The translations under genes were made by a program, and so were the position numbers. Of a DNA stretch of 56,755 nucleotides, positions 35,429-44,103 are shown piece by piece. Source of the stretch: Butyrivibrio sp. NC3005 (GTDB taxonomy: Bacteria; Bacillota; Clostridia; Lachnospirales; Lachnospiraceae); NCBI RefSeq assembly GCF_000424545.1, contig NZ_AUKC01000026.1, positions 1-56,755 on the forward strand. Reading direction: 5' to 3'. A model generated the notes under the pieces. That model did no database searches, was not told the DNA's origin, and saw only the letters and a list, made by a program, of their open reading frames with translations. The stretch's first letter is position 1, and every line of letters starts with the position of its first letter.

Positions 35429-36558
35429 TGTTCCTCCCCATGTATACATTCAGATATTTTTGCTGATATGTGTTCCTTGTCTATATTTTTCCCTATGAAT
35501 ACTATTTGAATCATTCTATCTCCATAGACTTCATCCCAGTCATCTCTTACTTCCGGATATTCTTCGAAGACATTTTTTTGTTCTTCCGCAGAAAGTGATG
35601 CAACCCAGTTAGACATCTTACTTACAACAGCATTTCTTCCGGCTTGTTCGAATAGCTGCACGTGAACATCATCGTCACTAAACCATATATACCCCTTAGC
35701 CCTTATGATATTCATTGGATAATCATTATTGATAAAATCCATGAATTTCTCTCTTATCAGAGGATTTCTGGCTTCAAATACAAACGAGGTTATACCATAC
35801 TCTTCTTCATCTTCGTCTTCGATTTCTGCATGTGCGAGTGCTCTTTGAATAGCAGAACCACCAAGTACTTCTTCGAAATCGAATGGTTCGTCATTCAAGA
35901 GATCTTCTATTTTCACTTTTCCATGTATAGATCTTATAATATTGGCACTAGACTGAAGTCTTTTAAGAACTTTTTCTACTTTAGTCAGCTCTTCTTCTCC
36001 TAAAAGGTCGCACTTGTTTAATACGATCACGTTACAGAACTCTATCTGATCCATGACTAGATTGATGATATCAACATCTTCATTTGCAGATATCTTTTCT
36101 TCATCATCTTTTGTCTTTCCCTCGAGTTCATACAAAAACTCACTGTGAACTCTATCTGCATCTACTACTGTAATGACAGTATCAAGGAAAAAAAGAAGGT
36201 CTTCGTGAGTCTGTTCATGTACAAGAAAAGCTTCTGCTATTGATGAAGGGTCACTTACACCTGATGCTTCCACAAATATAATCTCAGCATTACTACATTT
36301 GGAAATCTCATCTATCTGCTCCATGAATTCTTCTCTTAATGTGCAGCAGATGCAGCCGTTTGAAAGTTCTACAACGTTTGTATCCATGCCGGCTATATTT
36401 CCTTGTTTCAAAAGCTTTGCATCAATATTTACACTTCCTATGTCGTTTACTATAAGTGCAACTTTTCTCTCTTCCTGCTGCAGAAGTTCATTTAGAAGTG
36501 TTGTCTTTCCTGCACCTAAATATCCAGTTATTAAAATGACCGGGATTTTATTTTCCAT
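35413..36558 (-). CDS. CobW/COG0523-family GTPase (metal chaperone type)
   Basis: 381 residues. Walker A GYLGAGKTT (12-20), the metal-binding CICC (69-72) and the NKCD base-recognition motif in VLNKCDLL are present. The C-terminal CobW_C domain has RAKGYIWFS. Family members deliver Zn, Co or other metals. It lies between two glycosidase genes, 14 bp after GH43 and overlapping GH27, an unusual place for a metal chaperone. An acidic stretch EDEDEEEYG interrupts the middle. Confidence 0.9.
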   Translation of the reverse strand: MENKIPVILITGYLGAGKTTLLNELLQQEERKVALIVNDIGSVNIDAKLLKQGNIAGMDTNVVELSNGCICCTLREEFMEQIDEISKCSNAEIIFVEASGVSDPSSIAEAFLVHEQTHEDLLFFLDTVITVVDADRVHSEFLYELEGKTKDDEEKISANEDVDIINLVMDQIEFCNVIVLNKCDLLGEEELTKVEKVLKRLQSSANIIRSIHGKVKIEDLLNDEPFDFEEVLGGSAIQRALAHAEIEDEDEEEYGITSFVFEARNPLIREKFMDFINNDYPMNIIRAKGYIWFSDDDVHVQLFEQAGRNAVVSKMSNWVASLSAEEQKNVFEEYPEVRDDWDEVYGDRMIQIVFIGKNIDKEHISAKISECIHGEEQWKDL

Positions 36559-36572
36559 ATCTTAAACTCTTT

Positions 36573-38180
36573 CTATCGATAAATAAAATTTGAAAATCCA
36601 GCCTCTGCACCCTCTTTAATCGTCGAATATGCAAACAATGCAAATCGGCATCCAGTGAAATGGTCAAGTCCAAAGAAAAGCTTTGTGCTTTGTCCTATAC
36701 TTTTCCACTCATTATCTTTATACACTGCACACATTGCCTCGTCTCTTTCATCTTCATATACGATGGTCATTTTGACTTTGAGACCATTTTTCAAATCTTC
36801 GTTGCCAAGAAGTACTCTTTCTTCTTCAACTTCTTTTACTTCGTTATCAGTGCCATTTCCAATCTCTTTGTGGTACTTAACTGCATAAAAGTTTCCATTG
36901 TCTTTGGTAACACCTACAAAACAGTACTTTCCGATAAATGCAGCAAGTCCCATGAAATCACCCTCAGAAAGATTTGCAAAATCAAGTGTAACCTGACTTT
37001 CGCATTTAGGATATACTGTTCTTTGGGTAAGTGTATTAACTGCCTGTTCCAGGCCTTTGACTGTTTTTCCTGTTTTTATAAATAACTTTCCTTCCTTATC
37101 TACTCTTAATAAAGAAAAGTCAGGTTCATGATTAAACTGCCAGCAACTATTAAGGCCATATGTTCCATTTCTTCTTATTTTTTCGGATGAAATCTCTCCA
37201 TTTTTCTTCATAGAAATATATTTTTCTATAGAAAAATCACTAAAATCAATATCATATTTGAAATCATCACTGCATGTAAGATTGTCATATATATGATCCG
37301 GTTTAGTACTTGTGTTCTCTAGTATCTTCGGAGCTTTTCCATCTATTCCGAAAACGAAGGTATTATTCTCATACGTTACAGGTACTACAACCGGGATTCT
37401 TCCAACTGCGCCGCTATCCTGGAAAAGAACTGCAAAAAAACTGCCATCTTGTCCCTGAACAATTCCGCCTTGAGCAATTCCTGAACCTCTAAATCCCATA
37501 TCATCATTAAACACATCACCACCTGTGAATTCTCCTTCCAGAGAATCTGCTACATACATAGCTTCTACTCTTCTCCACCTATCTCTAAGAGAATGAATCA
37601 TGAAAAGGTAGTACTTTCCATCTATTTTGTATAGATGAGAGCCTTCATATCCCAGGTTGGGATTTCCCTTATCACTAACAATAACTCTGTCAATTCCGCC
37701 TTCTTTTGGCTTTGTAAGGTCTTTGTTTAACTCTGTAAGATGAATATCTGTATTGCCTGATACAATAAATGTTCTATCTCCATCGAATAGAAGTGATGAG
37801 TCATGATAAAAACCTTCTATCTCACTCTTTTCCCATATACCATCGATGGAAGCTGACTTGTAGAGATATGTTTTCTTTGTATCATTACATGAAAAAACAA
37901 GATAGAATTTTCCATTATGATGTCTAAGGCTTGCAGCCCACATTCCTTTTCCGTAGATACCTTTCCCATCCTTTAGTTTCTGGGCATCTGTTCCATCTAG
38001 CCTGTCGCAGACGTACGCAGCATGTTCCCAGTTTATAAGATCATAAGAACGCAGAATTTCACATCCCGGAAAAAAGTGCATTGTTGTGCTGACAAGATAG
38101 AATGTGTCATCAACAAAAATCACGTCAGGATCTGGAAAATCCATTTTCAGTATTGGATTTGTCCCCTTTATATTACCCAT
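36573..38180 (-). CDS. Family GH43 beta-xylosidase/alpha-L-arabinofuranosidase
   Basis: 535 residues. The N-terminal five-bladed propeller starts NPILKMDFPDPDVIFVDDTF, where the Asp of PDPD is the catalytic base. GYEGSHLYKIDGKYYLFMIH carries the expected acid Glu, and MFYDSSL-like HDSSLLFDG follows. The last 200 residues resemble the concanavalin-like C-terminal domain of GH43 xylosidases. No signal peptide, so it is cytoplasmic. It is the first gene of the four-gene hemicellulose operon, with a promoter and palindrome at 38223-38251. Confidence 0.92.
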   Translation of the reverse strand: MGNIKGTNPILKMDFPDPDVIFVDDTFYLVSTTMHFFPGCEILRSYDLINWEHAAYVCDRLDGTDAQKLKDGKGIYGKGMWAASLRHHNGKFYLVFSCNDTKKTYLYKSASIDGIWEKSEIEGFYHDSSLLFDGDRTFIVSGNTDIHLTELNKDLTKPKEGGIDRVIVSDKGNPNLGYEGSHLYKIDGKYYLFMIHSLRDRWRRVEAMYVADSLEGEFTGGDVFNDDMGFRGSGIAQGGIVQGQDGSFFAVLFQDSGAVGRIPVVVPVTYENNTFVFGIDGKAPKILENTSTKPDHIYDNLTCSDDFKYDIDFSDFSIEKYISMKKNGEISSEKIRRNGTYGLNSCWQFNHEPDFSLLRVDKEGKLFIKTGKTVKGLEQAVNTLTQRTVYPKCESQVTLDFANLSEGDFMGLAAFIGKYCFVGVTKDNGNFYAVKYHKEIGNGTDNEVKEVEEERVLLGNEDLKNGLKVKMTIVYEDERDEAMCAVYKDNEWKSIGQSTKLFFGLDHFTGCRFALFAYSTIKEGAEAGFSNFIYR

Positions 38181-38222
38181 AATGTCATTTTCTCCTCAAT
38201 ATATGTTTTAAATACAACTTAT

Positions 38223-38251
38223 ATTTTAGAAAAAAGTAAAACATTTTACAA
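38223..38251 (-). promoter_or_regulatory. Promoter of the GH43 operon with a palindrome over the -35
   Basis: On the minus strand TTGTAA (38246-38251), a 17-base spacer and TAAAAT (38223-38228). A palindrome GTAAAA-CA-TTTTAC (38236-38249) covers the -35 and half the spacer, a natural place for a repressor. Which regulator binds is unknown. Confidence 0.5.
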
Positions 38252-38273
38252 CAATCTTTTTAATGTATTTCTC

Positions 38274-39062
38274 TTATTTTTTTCTAGCAATATATATCAA
38301 ATGACTGGAGCTTCCAAGGAGCTCTACTCTCTGGCAATGATGCAGATGATAGTCTTTGAATGCATCAAATTCTGCCTCTGACATTGAAAAATCTTCTCTT
38401 CTTTCTGCAAGTTCCATTATTCCATCAACTGCAGCTATTGTAATCTTATCTACAGGCATATCTGTAAATAACTCTTCGAATTCATCAATGTTAAATCCTG
38501 TAAACAGCTGTTCCGGAAAATGCTTTACTTTATAATCTCTAGTAAAGTTCTCCTCAAGCCCCGATGCAAAATTTCCCTGTAGATAATTGTCGAACATAAT
38601 AGCATGGACTGATAAAAAAGCTGCTATTATAATGCCACCTTTTTTAGTAACACGTATTGCTTCTTTGATAGCTGCTTCCTGGTCTTGTCTATCATACAGA
38701 TGATATAAAGGTCCAAGAATAAGTGTCATATCAAAACTGTTGTCAGCAATAAAATGCAAATCAACACCGTCACCTTTACAGGCTTTTATATTAGGTATCT
38801 CTTCACATTTACGACAAAGGATTTCAAAATTTCTGTCTGCAAATTCTACAGCTGTTACATCGTAACCTTCTTTTGCAAGGTTTATTGAATACCTGCCTGT
38901 TCCTGCTCCAACTTCGATAACTTTCCCTTTATCAGCAAGATATTTCCTTATAAAATGCATGGTGGTATAGTATTCAAGCTGAGCCTGACGACTATTCTCC
39001 ATTCTCGTTTCTTCATCATAGGAATCATAGAAACCGTTTATTATTTCTCTTCTGTCACACAT
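38274..39062 (-). CDS. Class I SAM-dependent methyltransferase
   Basis: 262 residues. SAM-binding motif I reads VIEVGAGTGRYSINLA, with DVTAVEF and the later DMTLILGPLYHLYD. The last matches a subgroup of small-molecule methyltransferases, and I cannot name the substrate. GGGGGAG precedes the ATG. It is transcribed leftward, upstream of the GH43 operon promoter and downstream of ddh. Confidence 0.9.
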   Translation of the reverse strand: MCDRREIINGFYDSYDEETRMENSRQAQLEYYTTMHFIRKYLADKGKVIEVGAGTGRYSINLAKEGYDVTAVEFADRNFEILCRKCEEIPNIKACKGDGVDLHFIADNSFDMTLILGPLYHLYDRQDQEAAIKEAIRVTKKGGIIIAAFLSVHAIMFDNYLQGNFASGLEENFTRDYKVKHFPEQLFTGFNIDEFEELFTDMPVDKITIAAVDGIMELAERREDFSMSEAEFDAFKDYHLHHCQRVELLGSSSHLIYIARKK

Positions 39063-39127
39063 TTTTCTCCCCCCTGTTTTGTGAACGCTCTAAACATTCG
39101 TTTTCACATTTGTTTATTTAAAAAAAC

Positions 39128-39153
39128 GAGGCGATTTTTTCTTAAATCGCCTC
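39128..39153 (-). terminator. Rho-independent terminator of ddh
   Basis: GAGGCGATTT pairs with AAATCGCCTC. On the minus strand GTTTTTT follows. It lies 13 bp after the ddh stop. Confidence 0.8.
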
Positions 39154-39165
39154 TTACATTATATC

Positions 39166-40152
39166 TTACAAAAGGTGTGCTCTAAGTTCTTCTGCGCTCA
39201 GGTCGGAGAAATATGCTGGTGGAATATCAAGAATAGTCTTGCATCCAGTCTGTCCTTCCTTACGCATGCGATATGCAGCTCGTGCAATACATACTAAAAC
39301 GCTTGTAGTAAACTCAGGATTAGAATCAAGCTTAAGGCTATACTCAATGATGTGATTGTGTTCCTTATTTACACCTGTTTTGCCGCTTCTAAATACAAAT
39401 CCGCCATGAGCAAGACCTGAATGCTCTCTCTTAAGCTCTTCTTCTGAAATGAAATGTACTGTGGTATCATAGTCTGAGAAATAGTTTGGCATTTCCTTTA
39501 TTTCTTTCTCAACTCTTGCAGCATCTGCGCCTTCTTCAAGTACTACAAAACACTCTCTTGTGTGCTTCTGTCTTGTTGAAAGTTCCGGACAAGCTCCGCT
39601 TCTTACTGCTTCAAGCGCACTCTCTACAGGAATTGTATACTGTTTTGCATCTTTAACTCCGTCAATTCTACGGATTGCATCTGAATGTCCCTGTGAAACG
39701 CCTTTTCCCCAGAATGTATAATCTTTTCCGTCTGGAAGAATTGCATTTGCATAAACTCTTGCAAGAGAGAACATACCTGGATCCCATCCACAGGAAATCA
39801 CACCTATTGTGCCTGCTTTCTTTGCAGCTGCATCAACATTTGCAAAATGCTCAGGGATTCTTGCGTGTGTATCAAAACTGTCGACAACATTGAACATAGA
39901 TGCAAACTCTGGTGTCATCTTTGGAAGATCTGTTGCACTTCCTCCGCAAAGAATCATTACATCAATCTTGTCTTTCCATTCTGAAGCCTTTTCTGCGCTT
40001 ACAACACTTACGTTAGGAGTTAAGATTTTAACTGTCTCTGGATCTCTTCTAGTGAATACTGCTACCAGTTCCATATCTTTTGCTTCTCTAACGGCAATTT
40101 CAACTCCACGTCCCAAATTACCGTAACCCATTATTCCTAATCTAATACTCAT
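39166..40152 (-). CDS. ddh: meso-Diaminopimelate dehydrogenase
   Basis: 328 residues. The NADP-binding Rossmann motif GYGNLGRGVE and the DAPDH-specific stretches CGGSATDLPK, VVDSFDTHARIP and ISCGWDPGMFSL, then HSDAIRRIDGV, are clear. The enzyme makes meso-diaminopimelate from tetrahydrodipicolinate in one step, for lysine and peptidoglycan. It stands alone between a terminator and the DUF1963 gene. Confidence 0.95.
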   Translation of the reverse strand: MSIRLGIMGYGNLGRGVEIAVREAKDMELVAVFTRRDPETVKILTPNVSVVSAEKASEWKDKIDVMILCGGSATDLPKMTPEFASMFNVVDSFDTHARIPEHFANVDAAAKKAGTIGVISCGWDPGMFSLARVYANAILPDGKDYTFWGKGVSQGHSDAIRRIDGVKDAKQYTIPVESALEAVRSGACPELSTRQKHTRECFVVLEEGADAARVEKEIKEMPNYFSDYDTTVHFISEEELKREHSGLAHGGFVFRSGKTGVNKEHNHIIEYSLKLDSNPEFTTSVLVCIARAAYRMRKEGQTGCKTILDIPPAYFSDLSAEELRAHLL

Positions 40153-40239
40153 TTTTCATCCTCTCTTTCAATATATTTATTATGCATAAATGCTGAATTC
40201 TGTGGCATTAATCTACACTATTACTAATGGAATTCACTG

Positions 40240-41537
40240 TCAATAACAATCCATGTATGCATAGACGTCAGAAAAGTCATGACGCTTTAAATCTTCATGA
40301 TTAATGAAGAAATTGCATACTCCTGAATCTCCAAACATAAGATCGAATTCTCCATCAAACTCAGAATCGAGCTGGAACAGTAATGTGTCATATTTGCTAT
40401 CACATTCTCTTGGATCCGACTGGCAAAAAACGGTAATCCGAACATCTTGTGATTTGGAAGGCTGTATTTATTGCACAGATACCGATAGTCTTCTTTGCAT
40501 AAGTAATCACTTAGCCATTCGCTTTTAATGTCTAATCCGTATTTTTCTACAAGAATATCTCTTGCATCATCGTCATAGTTTTCATTATCCGGATTGCATT
40601 CTTCTTCTGCAAGACGAGGGCACAGGCGAAAACTCTTTTGAGTAGGAAACCATGCTTCTTTATCTTCTTCAATGTCCATATTGCAATGAATTCCCATATC
40701 CTTAACATCTTGTTCTGTTACTGTTGTATCTATCTTTTCATGAAATACAACTTTGTGATTATTGTCTTCGTATATACCCAAATCTCCTTCTCCTGAAACA
40801 AAGAACTGAAGAAGCCCTTCTGAAGGTAGTCTTTCAAATTCAATATCACTAAAATTTATCTGTGCCAATAGATATAGCTTTTGGCCATTTTCATCTGTTG
40901 GGTATTCCTTCTCTTTCCCCTTTGGCCAATATGGATATCCTCCCACTTTGCTATCAAAAATGGTCGTCTTTTCATTAGAAAGCAAGAAACTTACTATAGG
41001 TTCTTTGTACTTTTCCTTCATTTTCTCGTACAAATAGTCAAGCTTTTCAAATCCTATTGATTCATTTTTTAGTTTCGGGTTTCTGTTTTCCCATGCTTTA
41101 TCTATATATTTTGACAATCCGTCATAATAGTCTTTTGTAAATGGAACGAAAAGATATGCTTCGTTCTTAAACTCGCTACTATAATACTTTTCTTCGCCAA
41201 AATATTTTTTGGCATAATCATCAACGCAGCTTGGATAGCCATGTCCGTTAAACTTGTAAAACTCATATACAAACGGTTTAAATTCATCTTTGAAATGAAA
41301 GTCTGTAATGTTTCCATGCATATACTGGCTTGTAGCTATTATTTCTCTGATGTCCTCATCTTTTTCTAAAGCCTTTTTAATTCCAGGTTCTATACTAAAT
41401 AAATCATCTGACAATATTCCCTTATGGTATGACCATTTCAAGAATATCGCCAGATGATTAAAACCTGAATACTTTGGACACTCCAAAGCCAAATCTTTAA
41501 TTTTGGATTCATGCATAAATCCTTTATCTATTACCAT
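40240..41537 (-). pseudogene. DUF1963 (YwqG-like) protein, interrupted by one frameshift near the C-terminus
   Basis: The uninterrupted frame ends at 40287 with a tail lacking DUF1963 features. In the other frame the expected end appears: SDPRECDSKYDTLLFQLDSE then DLMFGDSGVCNFFINHEDL, with a stop at 40240-40242. The switch point is a run of six A at 40425-40430; adding one restores the frame. The N-terminal 170 residues are a separate helical region. DUF1963 proteins are cytosolic with unknown function. The ATG at 41537 has GGAGAGCGGGA upstream; the GTG at 41579 has no site. Confidence 0.75.
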
Positions 41538-41687
41538 TCCCGCTCTCCATTTTTGTATACTTGTGTACTTATGTGCCACTTTTTTGCTGCAACAACATTA
41601 TACGCAAAAACAAAATTTTACACAATATGTTTAAATTTCTGGAATAGATAATAAATTCGGATTTAGCTATTATTCATTTACAACGCT

Positions 41688-43805
41688 TTATTTGTCACAA
41701 TAAGCTATTGCACTATTACTTGCTACTGTACCAAATACAACGATATCAGATACTGCATTTCCGCCTATTCTGTTTCCGCCATGAACTCCGCCTGTAACTT
41801 CGCCGGCTGCGAACAATCCCGGAATAGGTTTTCCATCTGTCCCTATTACCTGTGCTTTAGTATCTATCTTTACACCGCCCATTGTATGATGGATTCCTGG
41901 AGCAATCTTTATAGCATAGTATGGAGCAACACTTAAATCTTTTTCCATTCCTGTATCACGTCCAAACTCTGCATCTTTCTTATCTGCAACTGCCTTATTC
42001 CATGTTTTAAGTGTTTCTGATAAAACGTTTGGATCTACATCAATCTGTTTTGCAAGATCTTCAATAGTATCAGCCTGAACTGTTATTCCAATAGAGACAT
42101 ATTTCTCGATAGCTTTAAGACCATCTCTTAAGCGCTGATCGAAAACTATATATGCATATCCGCCTGTCTGCTCAAGCTCAGCAGCAGATACCTTATCTCT
42201 TGTAAGAAGTTCATTTGTGAAACGCTTACCTTCCTGATTAACAAGTATTGCACCATCACCACGAACACTTTCTGTTATCAGCATGGAAGTACCTTGCTCT
42301 ACGGTTGGATGAAGCTGAATCTGATCTATATCTACAAGGTCAGCTCCTACAGCCTCTGCCATTACGATACCATCACCCATTGCACCAGGAGCACTTGTCG
42401 ATACTGTTCCTTTCAGATCGGAACGATATTTAACAATCATATCCTGATTGTTACCAAATCCGCCTGTTGCAAGAATAACTGCTTTGGAATTAATAGTGTA
42501 ATTGTAGTCACTGCTTGTAGCCTTTACACCTACGATACTGCCATTTTTGCTTATAAGCTCTGTAGCTTTAGTTTCATACATTACATCTATATTCAGTTCA
42601 TTCATCTTGTTCAAAAATCTTGTAACAAGATAAGCACCTACGCCAGATCCATCTTCCGGAGCATGGATACGTGCATTTGTAGCTCCACCTGAAAAACCAA
42701 CCTTTGGAAGAGGAGCACCGATTGAATCGAGCCAGTCTATAGCTGCCGCAGAATTCTTAGCCATAACAGTTACAAGATCGCGGTTATTCATCTGATGGCC
42801 ACCTTCCATGGTGTCTTCTATAAATACTTCAACGCTATCCTTAATTCCCTGTTCTGCCTGATAGTGTGTCTCAGCCGCATTCATACCACCTGTAGCCTTT
42901 GTTGTATTACCACCAACGTATGGCATCATTTCAAGAAGTATTACCTTCTTACCATTTTCAGTAGCGTTAATTGCTGCTGTCATACCAGCACCACCTGCTC
43001 CGATTATACAGATATCACAGTCAAGTGTTTTATCTGTCTTTGGTGCATTGGAATCTTTTGCAACTGCAGCCGGAAGCTTATCTATATCGCATCCTGCTTC
43101 TGTAAGAGCATTCTGCAATGCTCGAAGAATTGCACTACTTGTTACTGTAGCACCGGAAATAGCATCAACGTTTGTAGTCTGTGCAGAAAGTATACGTTCT
43201 GGAAGCATAGACACTGCAAAAGTACCTATATTTTCAGTTTCATGGTCACCTGTTATCTTAATATCGTCAATACTGTTTTCACTGACAGTAACCGTTACTT
43301 CAACGTCACCACCAAATCCCTTTGATGTTCCTGTATATGTTCCTGCAATAAACAGATTTCCATCTGCTGCTTTTGGTCCTTCATCAACTGCAGGACCACC
43401 AGCCTGAGCAAGCGAAACTGCTGCTGCCTTTTTTACAGCAGTACTTGTAATGGTTGCTCCAGAAACTGTATCCACGTCAGTTGCCTGTTTTTCCAAAATC
43501 TGCTCTCTAAGTTTAGGAATAGCAGCTCCACCAACTTCAGGTGTCTCTCCTTCTCCAACAATTTCAGCATCTACAATGCCGCCATTTTCTCCTATAGTAA
43601 GAGTTACTTCAACTTCTCCACCAAATCCTTTGATTGAGCTCTTATAAGTTCCAGGACTGAAACTGCCCTTTGTATCAGCCGGTGCGCTAGGTCCTTTATT
43701 GGGATCAAACATAGGTTTCGACCATACAAGGCATAACACAACAGCTAGGAACAAAAGACAGGCTATTACTCTGCGGAGTCGAGTAATTAAGACTTCTTTG
43801 TTCAT
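41688..43805 (-). CDS. Secreted flavinylated reductase: two FMN-binding domains plus fumarate-reductase-like flavoprotein
   Basis: 705 residues from the ATG at 43805, with GGAGG 7 bp upstream. After an N-terminal membrane anchor come two FMN_bind repeats with flavinylation motifs SGATITS (about 115-121) and SGATVTS (217-223), where ApbE would attach FMN to the Thr. Then comes an FAD-dependent reductase of the fumarate/urocanate reductase type, with GAGGAGMTAAINA (about 269-281), HPTVEQG, ESVRGDGAILVN and FAAGEVTGGVHGGNRIGGNA. Such proteins reduce an extracellular acceptor such as fumarate, urocanate or a related enoate, using electrons from the membrane. The acceptor is not determined. No apbE is in the window. 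Confidence 0.92.
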   Translation of the reverse strand: MNKEVLITRLRRVIACLLFLAVVLCLVWSKPMFDPNKGPSAPADTKGSFSPGTYKSSIKGFGGEVEVTLTIGENGGIVDAEIVGEGETPEVGGAAIPKLREQILEKQATDVDTVSGATITSTAVKKAAAVSLAQAGGPAVDEGPKAADGNLFIAGTYTGTSKGFGGDVEVTVTVSENSIDDIKITGDHETENIGTFAVSMLPERILSAQTTNVDAISGATVTSSAILRALQNALTEAGCDIDKLPAAVAKDSNAPKTDKTLDCDICIIGAGGAGMTAAINATENGKKVILLEMMPYVGGNTTKATGGMNAAETHYQAEQGIKDSVEVFIEDTMEGGHQMNNRDLVTVMAKNSAAAIDWLDSIGAPLPKVGFSGGATNARIHAPEDGSGVGAYLVTRFLNKMNELNIDVMYETKATELISKNGSIVGVKATSSDYNYTINSKAVILATGGFGNNQDMIVKYRSDLKGTVSTSAPGAMGDGIVMAEAVGADLVDIDQIQLHPTVEQGTSMLITESVRGDGAILVNQEGKRFTNELLTRDKVSAAELEQTGGYAYIVFDQRLRDGLKAIEKYVSIGITVQADTIEDLAKQIDVDPNVLSETLKTWNKAVADKKDAEFGRDTGMEKDLSVAPYYAIKIAPGIHHTMGGVKIDTKAQVIGTDGKPIPGLFAAGEVTGGVHGGNRIGGNAVSDIVVFGTVASNSAIAYCDK

Positions 43806-43872
43806 TAAATTACCTCCTTTGTTTTTGCGCAAAAAAAACAACAACGCTTTATTTTTTTATCGTCTGTTTTTT

Positions 43873-43887
43873 GTCTAATTGATAGAC
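43873..43887. promoter_or_regulatory. Palindrome upstream of the flavoprotein gene
   Basis: GTCTA-ATTGA-TAGAC lies about 70 bp upstream of the flavoprotein start. Flanking ACAACG/CGTTGT adds an outer inverted repeat. It may be an operator. Confidence 0.35.
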
Positions 43888-44103
43888 TAAAAACACACAA
43901 AAGTCGTTGTCAGAGACATTCCATGACCAAGTACAAAATCCATGATGATGGTTGTACGAAAGTTTTTACTAAAATGAGTTACTACAAATCTTGTTTTATA
44001 CTCATATATGATTATAAAATCGCAAAAATTGCGTAGTGAGTCTTTTAATATTGGTATAAGATGGATAAAGTATCAAAAACTATAGAGATTTAGAGGGGGT
44101 ACT

